DNA of 64,000 nt from Lysinibacillus macroides. Its GTDB lineage: Bacteria > Bacillota > Bacilli > Bacillales_A > Planococcaceae. Shown here piece after piece: positions 38,430 to 46,816 of the stretch. The notes below the pieces were generated by a model. The model did not search any database. It saw only the letters and a program-made list of their open reading frames with translations, and was not told where the DNA came from. The stretch spans positions 294,428 through 358,427 of the forward strand of contig NZ_LGCI01000008.1 in NCBI RefSeq assembly GCF_001281525.1, written 5' to 3'. A program made the translations under genes and the position numbers. How positions within the stretch are numbered: position 1 is the first letter of the stretch; each line of letters begins with the position of its first letter.

Positions 38430-38444
38430 TTAGAATTATTATAA
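38430..38444. promoter_or_regulatory. Near-consensus PerR box upstream of zosA-like gene
   Basis: On the minus strand TTATAATAATTCTAA matches the PerR consensus TTATAATnATTATAA with one mismatch, 104-118 bp upstream of the start. PerR control of zosA is established in B. subtilis; here it is inferred. Confidence 0.55.
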
Positions 38445-38509
38445 CAAAGGAATTTATAAAAATAAAGTATCAAGTTTGAATGAAATTATTTAGAGAAAAT
38501 GACAACAGC

Positions 38510-38547
38510 AAAAAGGCACAGTCTATTCATGTAGAATATTCTGTGCC
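38510..38547 (-). terminator. Terminator of fumarase gene
   Basis: GGCACAG and CTGTGCC (38515-38521 with 38541-38547), followed on the minus strand by CTTTTT. Confidence 0.7.
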
Positions 38548-38590
38548 TATAAAAATTGTGCGGATCAATCCCGCTATTTATAAAGTCAGA

Positions 38591-40129
38591 TTAGAAAACT
38601 CTTTCTGCATGTAAAGCAAGTTTTTCTAATGATGATTTATCAACATCTGCATGGAGGGAGTTACCATGTGAGTCCATTGTGACAACTGCTGTAAAGTTTT
38701 CAACATTTAAGTGCCACATAGCTTCAGGAATACCAAATTCCATTAAATCCACACCATCTACACCTTTAATACAGTCTGCATAGTATTGTGCTGCTCCACC
38801 GATTGCATTCAAGTAAACGCCACCATGTTCATTAAGCGCTTTTAATGTTTTTGGTCCCATTCCACCTTTACCAATAACAGCACGGATACCGAATTTTTTC
38901 ATGATATCGCCTTGATAAGGTTCTTCACGAATTGAAGTAGTTGGACCAGCAGCTTTTACTGTCCAATTGCCTTCTTCATCCTTAGCCATTACAGGTCCAC
39001 AATGATAAATAACTTGTCCATTTAAATCAACTGGTGCATCATGGCTCATTAAATGGTGGTGGATGGCGTCACGACCAGTATACATACGACCAGTAATAGC
39101 CACAACGTCTCCAACTTTTAGTGAGCGAATTTGTTCTTCTGTAATTGGCGCAGTAAGCTCCACTACATCTGTAGTAGTGTCTTCTGTAGTTGCAGCTACT
39201 TCATCCTCTTTAAACGTAATTTTTTCGCCTTCTTGATAATGCCAGTTGATCACTTCACCTGTTTGTGGATTAATATCTACTGCCATACGACGGTAAGCCC
39301 AGCAGTTATAAGCGACAGATACATAGAAGGAGGCAGGAATACGATGCATCACGCCAATTTTACAGCCTAGTAATGTTGCTTCACCACCGAAGCCCATTGT
39401 ACCAATACCAAATGTGTTGGCAGTTTTCACAACATATTCCTCTAATTTTGCAAGATCCGGATTTGGATTTGTATCTTCAACATGACGGAATAATTGTTCT
39501 TTTGCTAAATCATAGCCAGAAGAACGGTCTCCACCAATACCTACACCGATGAAGCCAGCTGAACAGCCTTGTCCTTGTGCTTGGTATACAGAGTGTAAAA
39601 TACATTTGCGGATACCATCTAAGTCACGGCCAGCACGACCAAGTCCATCTAATTCACATGGTAGACTGTATTGGATGTTTTTATTTTCACAGCCGCCACC
39701 TTTTAAAATTAACTTAATTGTAATATAGTCCTTTTCCCATTGCTCAAATTTCATAACAGGTACACCGTCGCCTAAGTTATCTCCGCTATTTTGTCCTGTT
39801 AAAGAGTCTACAGAGTTTGGACGTAATTTAGCATCTGCTGTTGTAGCTGCAATCGCTTTTTTAATAGCAGCTTTAATTTCTAGTTGGTTAACCCCAACAG
39901 GCGTATAGACCTTAAATGTTGGTAAACCTGTGTCTTGACAAATTGGTGACACATTATCTTCTGCCATAATAATATTGTTTGAAATTGTGTCTAAGCTCAT
40001 TGCTGCACGTGTTCCAGCATTTTCAGCCTCTTTTGCTTTTTTAATAGCACGACGTACATCTTTAGGTAAATTCGTAGATGTTTCAGTAATTAAATCGTAA
40101 AGACTTTTCTCCAAGTTTTGTAGATTCAT
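38591..40129 (-). CDS. Class I (Fe-S) fumarate hydratase
   Basis: A 512-residue fused alpha/beta class I fumarase. Cluster-ligand Cys regions SPICQDTG, GGGCENKN and the GQGCSAGF/GGDRSSGYDLAKEQL segment are visible in the N-terminal part; the C-terminal part has GRMYTGRDAIHHHL, YHCGPVM, GKGGMG and FGIPEAMW. It hydrates fumarate to malate in the TCA cycle with an oxygen-sensitive 4Fe-4S cluster, unlike class II FumC/CitG. Monocistronic; GGGG precedes the ATG. Confidence 0.9.
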   Translation of the reverse strand: MNLQNLEKSLYDLITETSTNLPKDVRRAIKKAKEAENAGTRAAMSLDTISNNIIMAEDNVSPICQDTGLPTFKVYTPVGVNQLEIKAAIKKAIAATTADAKLRPNSVDSLTGQNSGDNLGDGVPVMKFEQWEKDYITIKLILKGGGCENKNIQYSLPCELDGLGRAGRDLDGIRKCILHSVYQAQGQGCSAGFIGVGIGGDRSSGYDLAKEQLFRHVEDTNPNPDLAKLEEYVVKTANTFGIGTMGFGGEATLLGCKIGVMHRIPASFYVSVAYNCWAYRRMAVDINPQTGEVINWHYQEGEKITFKEDEVAATTEDTTTDVVELTAPITEEQIRSLKVGDVVAITGRMYTGRDAIHHHLMSHDAPVDLNGQVIYHCGPVMAKDEEGNWTVKAAGPTTSIREEPYQGDIMKKFGIRAVIGKGGMGPKTLKALNEHGGVYLNAIGGAAQYYADCIKGVDGVDLMEFGIPEAMWHLNVENFTAVVTMDSHGNSLHADVDKSSLEKLALHAERVF

Positions 40130-40357
40130 TTGTATTGCCCCCCATAGAAAATTTGATTATTTCCACGTTACATTATACTCTTTTAAACTAATGAAAAAAA
40201 GAGTCCTTCTCTGTATCCACTAAATTAAAGCATATCTTAATATAATTTTGCCTTGATTATTATGGTGACAAATAATGTGCTAAATTTATAATAGAAAGTT
40301 GAAAGTAAAGAACAAATGTTCTATAATAAAAGAAATCCACGAGTAGGAGGAATTTGT

Positions 40358-41161
40358 ATGACTGCTAAACATTTAGTTGAATTACCAGAAGAATTGGAGC
40401 GATACAGATCAATAGTAGAGGAAATGCTAAAGCCTGTTGTCTGGATTGATACGGATGTACGAAAAACAACGTTATTTGAAAGTAAGTTTGCAGGTGACCC
40501 CTATTTTCCACTATCAATGGAATATCCTAAAAACAGTAGTGATGGACAGCCATTAAAGCTTCTGGCTCAAATTAACTTTGCACAGCTACCTAAACATCTC
40601 CCGAACTTCCCAGAAGAGGGAATATTGCAGTTTTATATTGATGGCTATGATGATGTATTAGGAATGGACTTTGACAATGGACAAAACCAAGAAGGTTTTC
40701 GTGTGATTTTCCATGATACGATTGTGCAGGATGAAGCACAACTTATACAGGACTTTTCGTTTATAGAAAATAAGGATGGGGAATTATATTTTCCTGTAGA
40801 GCGCGAAATGGCATTAGCCTTCAACGTAGGAATGGAGCCTTTATCAATTAGAGATTTTAGAGGACAAGAGGCTTATGGAACTATTTTAAAAACTTTAGAG
40901 GAGGACAGTCAATTAGAGGATGCCTTTTACGAGACTTTGGCTAGTACTGGTCATAAAATAGGTGGCTATCCATTTTTCACACAGGAAGATCCACGAGCAT
41001 ATGGAGATTATCAGGATTCCACTATTTTACTGCTACAAATTGATAGTGTAGGGGATGATATCCTTTGGGGTGATTGCGGTGTTGGTAACTTCTTTATTGG
41101 AGTGGAGGAGCTAAAAAATAAAGATTTTAGCAATGTACTATATAATTGGGATTGCTATTAA
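40358..41161 (+). CDS. DUF1963 family protein (YwqG-like)
   Basis: A 267-residue protein with the YwqG pattern: KFAGDPYFPLSMEYP, LLAQINFAQLP, EGILQFYID, KIGGYPFFTQEDPR, LLLQIDS, WGDCGVGNFFI. Function unknown; often found near toxin-immunity or WXG100 genes in other species but not here. ATG 40358 with TAGGAGG upstream replaces a longer frame. Strong terminator follows. Confidence 0.75.
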   Translation: MTAKHLVELPEELERYRSIVEEMLKPVVWIDTDVRKTTLFESKFAGDPYFPLSMEYPKNSSDGQPLKLLAQINFAQLPKHLPNFPEEGILQFYIDGYDDVLGMDFDNGQNQEGFRVIFHDTIVQDEAQLIQDFSFIENKDGELYFPVEREMALAFNVGMEPLSIRDFRGQEAYGTILKTLEEDSQLEDAFYETLASTGHKIGGYPFFTQEDPRAYGDYQDSTILLLQIDSVGDDILWGDCGVGNFFIGVEELKNKDFSNVLYNWDCY

Positions 41162-41202
41162 AAAAACAAACGAGCATACAATGTGCTCGTTTGTTTTTTG
41201 TC
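41162..41202. terminator. Bidirectional terminator
   Basis: AAAAAACAAACGAGCA and TGCTCGTTTGTTTTTT form a 16-bp stem between convergent genes. Confidence 0.9.
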
Positions 41203-41204
41203 CA

Positions 41205-41390
41205 TTATTGTTCACGAGCATTAAATTGCTCCATCTTATCCTCTAAATCATCCATCATTTGAATTAAGCGATCAATATCTTCTAATTCAGCTGTTTCAGG
41301 ATCAAGAGCATCTAGCACCTCTAAAAATATTTCGAGACGCTCTTTTAAATAGGTTACTTGCTGCTTTTTATCAGTGATTGGCTTAGACAT
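41205..41390 (-). CDS. SE1561 family small protein
   Basis: A 61-residue acidic helical protein (YLKERLEIFLEVLDALDPETAELEDID, then a D/E-rich helix). It matches the small SE1561 family conserved in Bacillales; role unknown. Shares the bidirectional terminator at 41162. Confidence 0.65.
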   Translation of the reverse strand: MSKPITDKKQQVTYLKERLEIFLEVLDALDPETAELEDIDRLIQMMDDLEDKMEQFNAREQ

Positions 41391-41540
41391 TCGTACACCT
41401 CATTTCATCCCTTTTATCGTAGCTGATTTAGCCTTAAATTTCAATGATTAGGTAAACATCTAGGTCTAAGAGATTAATTTTAAAAATAAATAGACAGAAT
41501 ATTTACAATATTAAAACCGTATGTTAAAGTTGTTTTAAGA

Positions 41541-41716
41541 TTAAGTAAAGGAGCTGATTGGGAAAAATCATAGGCATACTAATCGGAAAAGGAGGGAGTT
41601 TAAACAAGTAATCGGTAATAGCCAAAAGCCGAAATTCGTGTTTATACAATTAAATGAATATAAGTATTAGTTAGGCCTTAGCGTAAAGTCACATGTGGTG
41701 AGCGCTAAGGCTTTTT
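41541..41716 (+). promoter_or_regulatory. Structured leader with terminator upstream of MFS gene
   Basis: GCCTTAGCG (41675-41683) and CGCTAAGGC (41703-41711) form a perfect 9-bp stem followed by TTTTT, ending 45 bp before the MFS start, with no annotated gene before it on this strand. A short frame TTG 41558-41611 (MGKIIGILIGKGGSLNK) has AAAGGAG upstream. This layout fits a transcription attenuator with a leader peptide, or a small RNA; no known riboswitch consensus was recognised. Confidence 0.5.
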
Positions 41717-41760
41717 GGTATGCTGTTATTTGAAGGAATGACAGGATGTTGGAGGAAAGA

Positions 41761-42936
41761 ATGACATACTTCTCAGATTACAGCAAAAAAAGATTTATGA
41801 TTTTAGTGTTGATTGTATCCATATCAGGCTTTTCACAGGGGATGTTACTACCGCTTATATCCATTATTTTTGAACATGATGGTGTATCCTCTACTTTAAA
41901 TGGCTTACATGCAACGGGTTTATACATAGGAACATTATTAATTTCTCCATTTATTGAGCAACCTTTGCGAAAATGGGGTTATAAACCAATTATTTTAATG
42001 GGTGGGGCACTTGTTTTTGTTTCATTATTTGCCTTTCCTTTATGGAAGAGCGTGACTTTTTGGTTTATCTTGCGGTTATTAATAGGCGTAGGGGACAATG
42101 CCCTGCATTATGCCACACAAACATGGATTACTAGTACAGCAGACCATCAAAGTCTAGGAAAAGGAATGGCAATCTATGGCTTGTCATTTAGCACAGGCTT
42201 TGCTGTGGGACCACTAATGGTAAGACTGATCGAAATTGCTGAGGCATTACCATTTATTGCATCATCTATACTATGTTTGTGTGCATGGTCTTTTGTCTTT
42301 TTCTTGAAAAATGAAAAGCCTGAGCGTTTAACAGGTGACTTAAATGCTAGAGGCTGGCAACGCTATAAAAGGGCTATATTATTTGGCTGGCTTGCCTTTT
42401 TAGGTCCGTTTGTTTACGGTTTTCTTGAATCCTCATTAAATGCTTTATTCCCTGTTTATGCATTACGTAAGGGTATTGAGGTAGAGATGATTCCAATTAT
42501 TCTATCGGTTTTTACATTTGGCGGGATTGTGACACAAGTGCCACTCGGTGCATTGGGGGATAAGGTAGGCAGGCGTACTATTTTAATGGTAGGCTCATGT
42601 GGGGCAGCAATAATTTTTGGTATTGCCAGCTTTTTAGAGCATTCCCTAATCGCTGTGACTATCGCCTTTTTCCTAGCAGGAACATTGGTCGGTTCCATGT
42701 TTTCTTTAGGCATTACCTATATGGCAGATTTAACACCAAAGGAGCTGCTACCTACTGGAAATTTACTGTGTGGTATTGCACTCAGCATTGGTAGTTTAAC
42801 AGGACCATTTTTAGGCGGGGTTTACTTAGAATTTATTAAAAACTATAGCTTTCTTTTATTAGTGGCACTGCTTTTACTAGCAGTTGCAACGGTATTACTC
42901 ATATTTGGGCGAACTAAACCCTTACAAGCAAAATAA
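41761..42936 (+). CDS. MFS transporter (YfkF-like)
   Basis: A 391-residue protein with about 12 membrane helices. MFS loop motifs include GDNALHYATQTWITS in the first half and LGALGDKVGRRTILMVG in the second. Probably a drug or metabolite exporter; substrate unknown. ATG 41761 has GGAGG upstream. Expression may be controlled by the terminator in its leader. Two hairpins follow. Confidence 0.8.
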   Translation: MTYFSDYSKKRFMILVLIVSISGFSQGMLLPLISIIFEHDGVSSTLNGLHATGLYIGTLLISPFIEQPLRKWGYKPIILMGGALVFVSLFAFPLWKSVTFWFILRLLIGVGDNALHYATQTWITSTADHQSLGKGMAIYGLSFSTGFAVGPLMVRLIEIAEALPFIASSILCLCAWSFVFFLKNEKPERLTGDLNARGWQRYKRAILFGWLAFLGPFVYGFLESSLNALFPVYALRKGIEVEMIPIILSVFTFGGIVTQVPLGALGDKVGRRTILMVGSCGAAIIFGIASFLEHSLIAVTIAFFLAGTLVGSMFSLGITYMADLTPKELLPTGNLLCGIALSIGSLTGPFLGGVYLEFIKNYSFLLLVALLLLAVATVLLIFGRTKPLQAK

Positions 42937-42939
42937 AAA

Positions 42940-43010
42940 GAGCGGGGCTCATCTTCCCGCTCATAAAACAAAAAAACGCCCAGCAAATCCGTGCTGTTAT
43001 GGCGTTTTTT
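42940..43010. terminator. Two tandem terminator hairpins after MFS gene
   Basis: GAGCGGG/CCCGCTC at 42940-42962, then AAAAAACGCC-CAGCA/TGCTG-GGCGTTTTTT at 42971-43010. The second is T-rich on both strands. Confidence 0.8.
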
Positions 43011-43115
43011 GCGTAACAAGGATGTTCCGTCCAAGTTACATAGGTTTGGCACCTAAACGTTATTATAGCATGTTGTTTTTGAAATAGGTATAATTTTAGA
43101 AAAGAAGTATTGAGC

Positions 43116-43242
43116 AAAGGAGGAAGAAGTATGCAATGGCTTGCGTTATTTGCTATCAAAAGGCTTAGCCTGTAATAATCCATAATGACTCTTGGGGGAT
43201 TATTGCAGGCTGAGCACGTAACCCAAGGAGTGATAGCAAATG
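43116..43242 (+). promoter_or_regulatory. Translational attenuator leader
   Basis: A -10 TATAAT lies at 43089. The leader has AAAGGAGG (43116-43123) for a leader peptide. Segments that can pair: 43148-43158 ATTTGCTATCA with 43231-43241 TGATAGCAAAT (covers the gene's start codon); 43167-43181 AGCCTGTAATAATCC with 43197-43211 GGATTATTGCAGGCT; 43188-43196 ACTCTTGGG with 43222-43231 CCCAAGGAGT (covers the gene's Shine-Dalgarno). This is the erm/cat-type attenuation layout; the inducer is unknown. Confidence 0.7.
43131..43175 (+). CDS. Putative leader peptide (14 aa)
   Basis: ATG 43131 lies seven bases after a perfect AAAGGAGG and encodes MQWLALFAIKRLSL, stopping at TAA inside the first hairpin arm. 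Codons 6-10 coincide with the segment that can pair with the downstream start codon, so a ribosome stalled here would free it. A regulatory peptide is inferred from this arrangement. Confidence 0.6.
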   Translation: MQWLALFAIKRLSL

Positions 43243-43500
43243 AAACCACATCGCGAAAATCGAAATCGTGCTTACTATCGACATCATCGTAGAAGAGTGA
43301 TTCAACGAAAATTAAAAATTGCAAAAAGCTATGATTGGCAGTTCCGTTATGCTGGACAGTTAGCAAAGGGCAAAATTCATTGTTCCTGCTGGATGTGTAC
43401 CCAAAAAACAAAAAGAGACGGCTTTCCACATGGACAAATTAAAAAATTGGCATATATAAGCAGCCAATTAACGGAGTATTGGCAGCATGAAGAAAATTGA
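43240..43500 (+). CDS. Small basic Cys-motif protein under apparent translational attenuation
   Basis: An 86-residue, very basic protein: RAYYRHHRRRVIQRKLKIAK at the N-terminus, then AGQLAKGKIHCSCWMCTQKTK with a CxCxxC motif that could bind zinc, then a short helical tail. The charge and metal motif suggest RNA or ribosome binding (inference). I recall small proteins with a similar GK.HCSC..C segment in other bacteria but know of no defined function. Its AAGGAG and start codon lie in the predicted hairpin described at 43116. Confidence 0.65.
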   Translation: MKPHRENRNRAYYRHHRRRVIQRKLKIAKSYDWQFRYAGQLAKGKIHCSCWMCTQKTKRDGFPHGQIKKLAYISSQLTEYWQHEEN

Positions 43501-43614
43501 CAGTGGAAACACTGTCTTTTTATGATTTGTAAGAAAATTTTGATTAAAAAAGTGAATTTTCTCGTGAACTTTTGATATAATAGAAAGGAATACATTTTAA
43601 AAGGAGTGTTGCCC

Positions 43615-43806
43615 ATGGTGACCGGTCAGTTAGAGCAGGCTTTCAAATTAGCTGAAAAGCATATGCTCGAAGTTCAAACAATTTTAGATTTAAAAAGGAT
43701 TATTGCGAAAGAGGTTAATTCATCACCAAGATTGGAGGAAAAGATTCTTCAGTCGATGATTCAGCTTCTTGAGAATAATAAGACATTCTTACAGGAGGCA
43801 CAGTAA
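43615..43806 (+). CDS. Hypothetical small helical protein
   Basis: A 63-residue protein, probably all-helical (LEQAFKLAEKHMLEVQTILDLKRIIAK, then LEEKILQSMIQLLENNKTFL). ATG 43615 has AAGGAG nine bases upstream, and TATAAT at 43575 is a likely -10. Not recognised. Its 3' end contains AGGAGG that serves the tiny frame which follows. Confidence 0.5.
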   Translation: MVTGQLEQAFKLAEKHMLEVQTILDLKRIIAKEVNSSPRLEEKILQSMIQLLENNKTFLQEAQ

Positions 43807-43851
43807 TTGGAAAAAATTGAACCATACGAAGATCAAGACACATTTGATTAA
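43807..43851 (+). CDS. Tiny ORF (14 aa) after the helical protein gene
   Basis: TTG 43807 directly follows the previous stop and has AGGAGG eight bases upstream. It encodes MEKIEPYEDQDTFD and its stop abuts the terminator stem. The good spacing is the only support; it may be chance. Confidence 0.3.
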   Translation: MEKIEPYEDQDTFD

Positions 43852-43899
43852 AGGCGCTGCTCAACCATTATGATTTGGAGCAGCGCCTTGTTGATTTTT
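43851..43899 (+). terminator. Strong terminator
   Basis: AAGGCGCTGCTC and GAGCAGCGCCTT form a perfect 12-bp stem, followed by GTTGATTTTT. The next ~590 bases hold no gene of useful length. Confidence 0.9.
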
Positions 43900-44480
43900 C
43901 AAGAGCTTATGTAGCTTATGAGCTCGAAAAGACACTTAGCAACTCCTATTAATTGCCATGGTCACAGTGTGTTACTTTAACGTGGTGAAAAGAAAATCGG
44001 AAAAATAGCTGAAGAGTAGAGAATTTTTATTTTAAACGGCGTAAATAAGGTGTATGAAAGAGGATGGAGTAGCAATACATTAATATTTCTGAAAAAAATA
44101 GCTTTGTACTCTATGGGTTTAGAAAATTGTTTTTCAAATCGATCTACATATCTTTTAAGAAATTATAGGTAGTTTATCATTTTACCAAATAATCCTATGT
44201 GAATTAAAAAACACATTAGTCCTATATGCTGCAAATAGCATTAAGGTAAAATGGAAAATTATAAATTCGATAAATTTTCGGATCAAATTACCACAATAAG
44301 TAAAACTCTAAATCGCGGGGAATGACCTTGTATTTAGATACTTATCATTCGTTCAATTTGAATTTTTGAATCTACGAGACATGATGGGACAAAGGTGTAC
44401 AAACGTGAAAAGTGTCCCCTATAAAATGGACTTTTTTTCAAAGTGTCTAGCATTTAAAGATCACTTCACTTTTTAATCAT
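43900..44480. other. Gene-free AT-rich stretch with an orphan terminator-like hairpin
   Basis: No reading frame with a ribosome-binding site was found on either strand. Near the right end AAAAGTGTCC (44408-44417) and GGACTTTTTT (44428-44437) form a hairpin with T-run although no gene precedes it. It could mark a small RNA or the end of a decayed insertion element. Confidence 0.35.
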
Positions 44481-44486
44481 CCTATA

Positions 44487-44511
44487 AAAAAACCACCTTA
44501 TGACAGGTGGT
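44487..44511 (-). terminator. Terminator of the rRNA methyltransferase gene
   Basis: On the minus strand ACCACCT and AGGTGGT pair around a 6-nt loop, followed by TTTTTTT. Confidence 0.85.
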
Positions 44512-44521
44512 GTTGAAAGCA

Positions 44522-45907
44522 TTATTTTTTTAGAACCATGTTGCAAACGCACTCCACTTGTGCCGTTTGTGCAAACATATCCACTGGCTGAATGTATTCT
44601 ACCTCATAAAGCTTCGATAATTCATTTAAGTCCTTTGCTAATGTTGAAGGATTACAAGATGTATAAACAAAGCGTTTTGGCTTTAATTTCAAGACAGTGC
44701 GGATAAACTCTGGTGCTAAGCCTGTACGTGGTGGGTCTACCGTTATAACATCTGGTGTAAAACCTTCCTTATGCCATTTCGCTAGTACATTTTCTGCTGT
44801 CCCGACTGTGTATTTTGTATGCTTAAAGCCATGATTACGAGCATTTTTGCGAGCATCTTGAATGCTTTCAGGAATCACATCCATGCCGCGCACCTCTTTT
44901 GCTTGGTCTGCTAGCCATAAGCCAATTGTACCGACACCACAATATGCGTCAACAACGGTTTCATTTCCTGTTAAAGCAGCAGCCTTTTTAATTTCATTGT
45001 AAAGATGTACAGTTTGTGTTGGATTGAGCTGGAAGAAGGCACGCGCTGATAAATCAAAGGCTAATTCGCCAAGCTCCTCATGAATCGTTTCCTTCCCGTC
45101 AAGCACAATGGTTTCATCACCAAAAATTAAAGACGTTTTCTCACGATTAATATTTTGCGCAATCGACACAATGCTTGGGTCGATTTTTTTAATGCGCGCA
45201 ATCAGCTCCGCTACATGAGGGATTTCCTTGCGCGTCGTCACAAGAACAACTTGTGTTTCACCAGTACGAATACCTGTACGAACAACAATCGTACGCACTA
45301 AACCATTTAGCGTACGACCATCATAGATCGTAATATTGAGCTTCTGTAAAATTTTTCGTGTAGCCACCGTAATTTTCGAAGTCATCGGATGTTGGACAAG
45401 GCAATCGTTAATATTGAGTAGTTGATTGCTGCCTTCTGCAAATAAACCAGCATAGACACGTTTACCTTCTTTGCGCACTTGGAATTGGCTTTTATTACGA
45501 TAATACCAAGGGTTTTCCATGCCAAGGGTTTTACGCACCTCAACTGTTTCGGCTAAAGGCTTGGCATAGCGCTCTAATGCTTGCATCACAATATCACGCT
45601 TTTCGATAAGCTGTTTGCCATAGGTCATATGCTGAAGCTGACAGCCACCACATTCATTGTATACTGGACAAGGGGCCTCCTGACGATACTTGGAGGCTTT
45701 ACGAATCGTTAAAATTTCTGCTTCTGCAAAATTTCGCTGTGTTTTCGTTACTTGAGCTGTGATCTCTTCTCCAGGAATAGCTCCTTTTACAAATACGACA
45801 TTGCGTTTATAAAATCCTACACCTTCCCCATTAATACCTAGCCTTTTTATTGTTAGTGGGAATTTTTGTCCCACGGTCATTGTTGTTTGTTGTGTCAAAC
45901 ATTCCAC
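44522..45907 (-). CDS. rlmD: 23S rRNA (uracil-5-)-methyltransferase, RlmD/RlmCD type
   Basis: A 461-residue enzyme: N-terminal TRAM domain (about 10-65), Fe-S Cys motif [11 protein letters not shown], then a methyltransferase domain with [16 protein letters not shown] (SAM binding), VDPPRTGL and the nucleophile Cys in [12 protein letters not shown]. It forms m5U in 23S rRNA (RlmCD in Bacillus modifies two sites). GTG start at 45907 with GGGA upstream is provisional; a TTG nine bases on is an alternative. Confidence 0.85.
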   Translation of the reverse strand: MECLTQQTTMTVGQKFPLTIKRLGINGEGVGFYKRNVVFVKGAIPGEEITAQVTKTQRNFAEAEILTIRKASKYRQEAPCPVYNECGGCQLQHMTYGKQLIEKRDIVMQALERYAKPLAETVEVRKTLGMENPWYYRNKSQFQVRKEGKRVYAGLFAEGSNQLLNINDCLVQHPMTSKITVATRKILQKLNITIYDGRTLNGLVRTIVVRTGIRTGETQVVLVTTRKEIPHVAELIARIKKIDPSIVSIAQNINREKTSLIFGDETIVLDGKETIHEELGELAFDLSARAFFQLNPTQTVHLYNEIKKAAALTGNETVVDAYCGVGTIGLWLADQAKEVRGMDVIPESIQDARKNARNHGFKHTKYTVGTAENVLAKWHKEGFTPDVITVDPPRTGLAPEFIRTVLKLKPKRFVYTSCNPSTLAKDLNELSKLYEVEYIQPVDMFAQTAQVECVCNMVLKK

Positions 45908-45935
45908 GTCCCTGCTTTATAATGTCATCTCCCCA

Positions 45936-46760
45936 TTATAACGAAGGAGCAGACGATTGCAAAGCAACAGGGAAATCTTCATATTCTAATACTAAATCGT
46001 CAAGCGATAAGAAAGTATAACCTTGCTTTTTAGCTTCTGCAATAAACATTGGTAATGCTTCTGCATTATCCTGTGCTACTGTATGCATTAAAATAACAGC
46101 ACCTGGATGCAATTGCTCCATCAGTGCATTATAGGCATAATCTGCACCACGACGTTCATCCTTCATCCAATCCTTGAAGGCAACAGACCAAAAAATATGA
46201 CGGTAGCCTTCTGCATTACCAACCTCTAATACTTTGGCATTAAAAATTCCCTCAGGGGGGCGTGCATAGGTTGTGCGATCAATACCCGTTAATTCACGTA
46301 ACTTCCCATCAAATTTGCGCCATTCTGCACGCATACCGTCTGGTGAAAGGCGAGCCATATTAGGGTGACCATATGAATGATTGCCAATGGTATGACCATC
46401 GCTTACCATACGCTTTACTAAATCACTAGCGCTTTCTAAATAATGACCTGTTAAAAAGAACGTGGCTGGTACATTTTCCTTTTTTAACGTATCCAAAATA
46501 CTTTCAGTAAAGCCGTTTTCATAGCCATTATCAAATGTTAAATAGGCAATTTTTTTATCGGATTTCCCTTTATAAATAGCACCATATTTGTCAAGCAATT
46601 GGTCAAGCTGTGCGCCAGCTTCTGCCTGCTCCCCATTTTTAGCACGTTTAAAGCCCCAATGGTGTTCGTCAGAGCCAGCAGCAAAATACGGATTAAAGCT
46701 AATACCCGCGGCAATAATAAAAGTAGCAATTACCGCACCTATAATATGTTGTTTCCACAT
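45936..46760 (-). CDS. pdaA: Delta-lactam-biosynthetic de-N-acetylase PdaA
   Basis: A 274-residue polysaccharide deacetylase with an N-terminal signal/anchor helix (IIGAVIATFIIAAGISF). HHWGFKRAKNG after the anchor is typical of PdaA. NodB motifs: YLTFDNGYENGF (catalytic Asp-Asn form), GNHSYGHPNM (His ligands), RPPEG, and LMHTVAQD. PdaA deacetylates muramic acid to allow delta-lactam formation in spore cortex, needed for germination. AAGGATG precedes the ATG. Confidence 0.85.
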   Translation of the reverse strand: MWKQHIIGAVIATFIIAAGISFNPYFAAGSDEHHWGFKRAKNGEQAEAGAQLDQLLDKYGAIYKGKSDKKIAYLTFDNGYENGFTESILDTLKKENVPATFFLTGHYLESASDLVKRMVSDGHTIGNHSYGHPNMARLSPDGMRAEWRKFDGKLRELTGIDRTTYARPPEGIFNAKVLEVGNAEGYRHIFWSVAFKDWMKDERRGADYAYNALMEQLHPGAVILMHTVAQDNAEALPMFIAEAKKQGYTFLSLDDLVLEYEDFPVALQSSAPSL

Positions 46761-46816
46761 AAAAACGCATCCTTTCTTTTTCAGTAGGATGCGTCATATC
46801 TCTATAAATTATCCAG

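Noticed and set aside
41541..41716. T-box, SAM, c-di-GMP, guanidine or ZTP riboswitch in the MFS leader
   Set aside because: None of the conserved motifs of these classes could be recognised; reported only as an unassigned leader.
44500..44706. 68-codon plus-strand frame over the rlmD 3' end
   Set aside because: Antisense shadow of the methyltransferase gene; starts inside its terminator.
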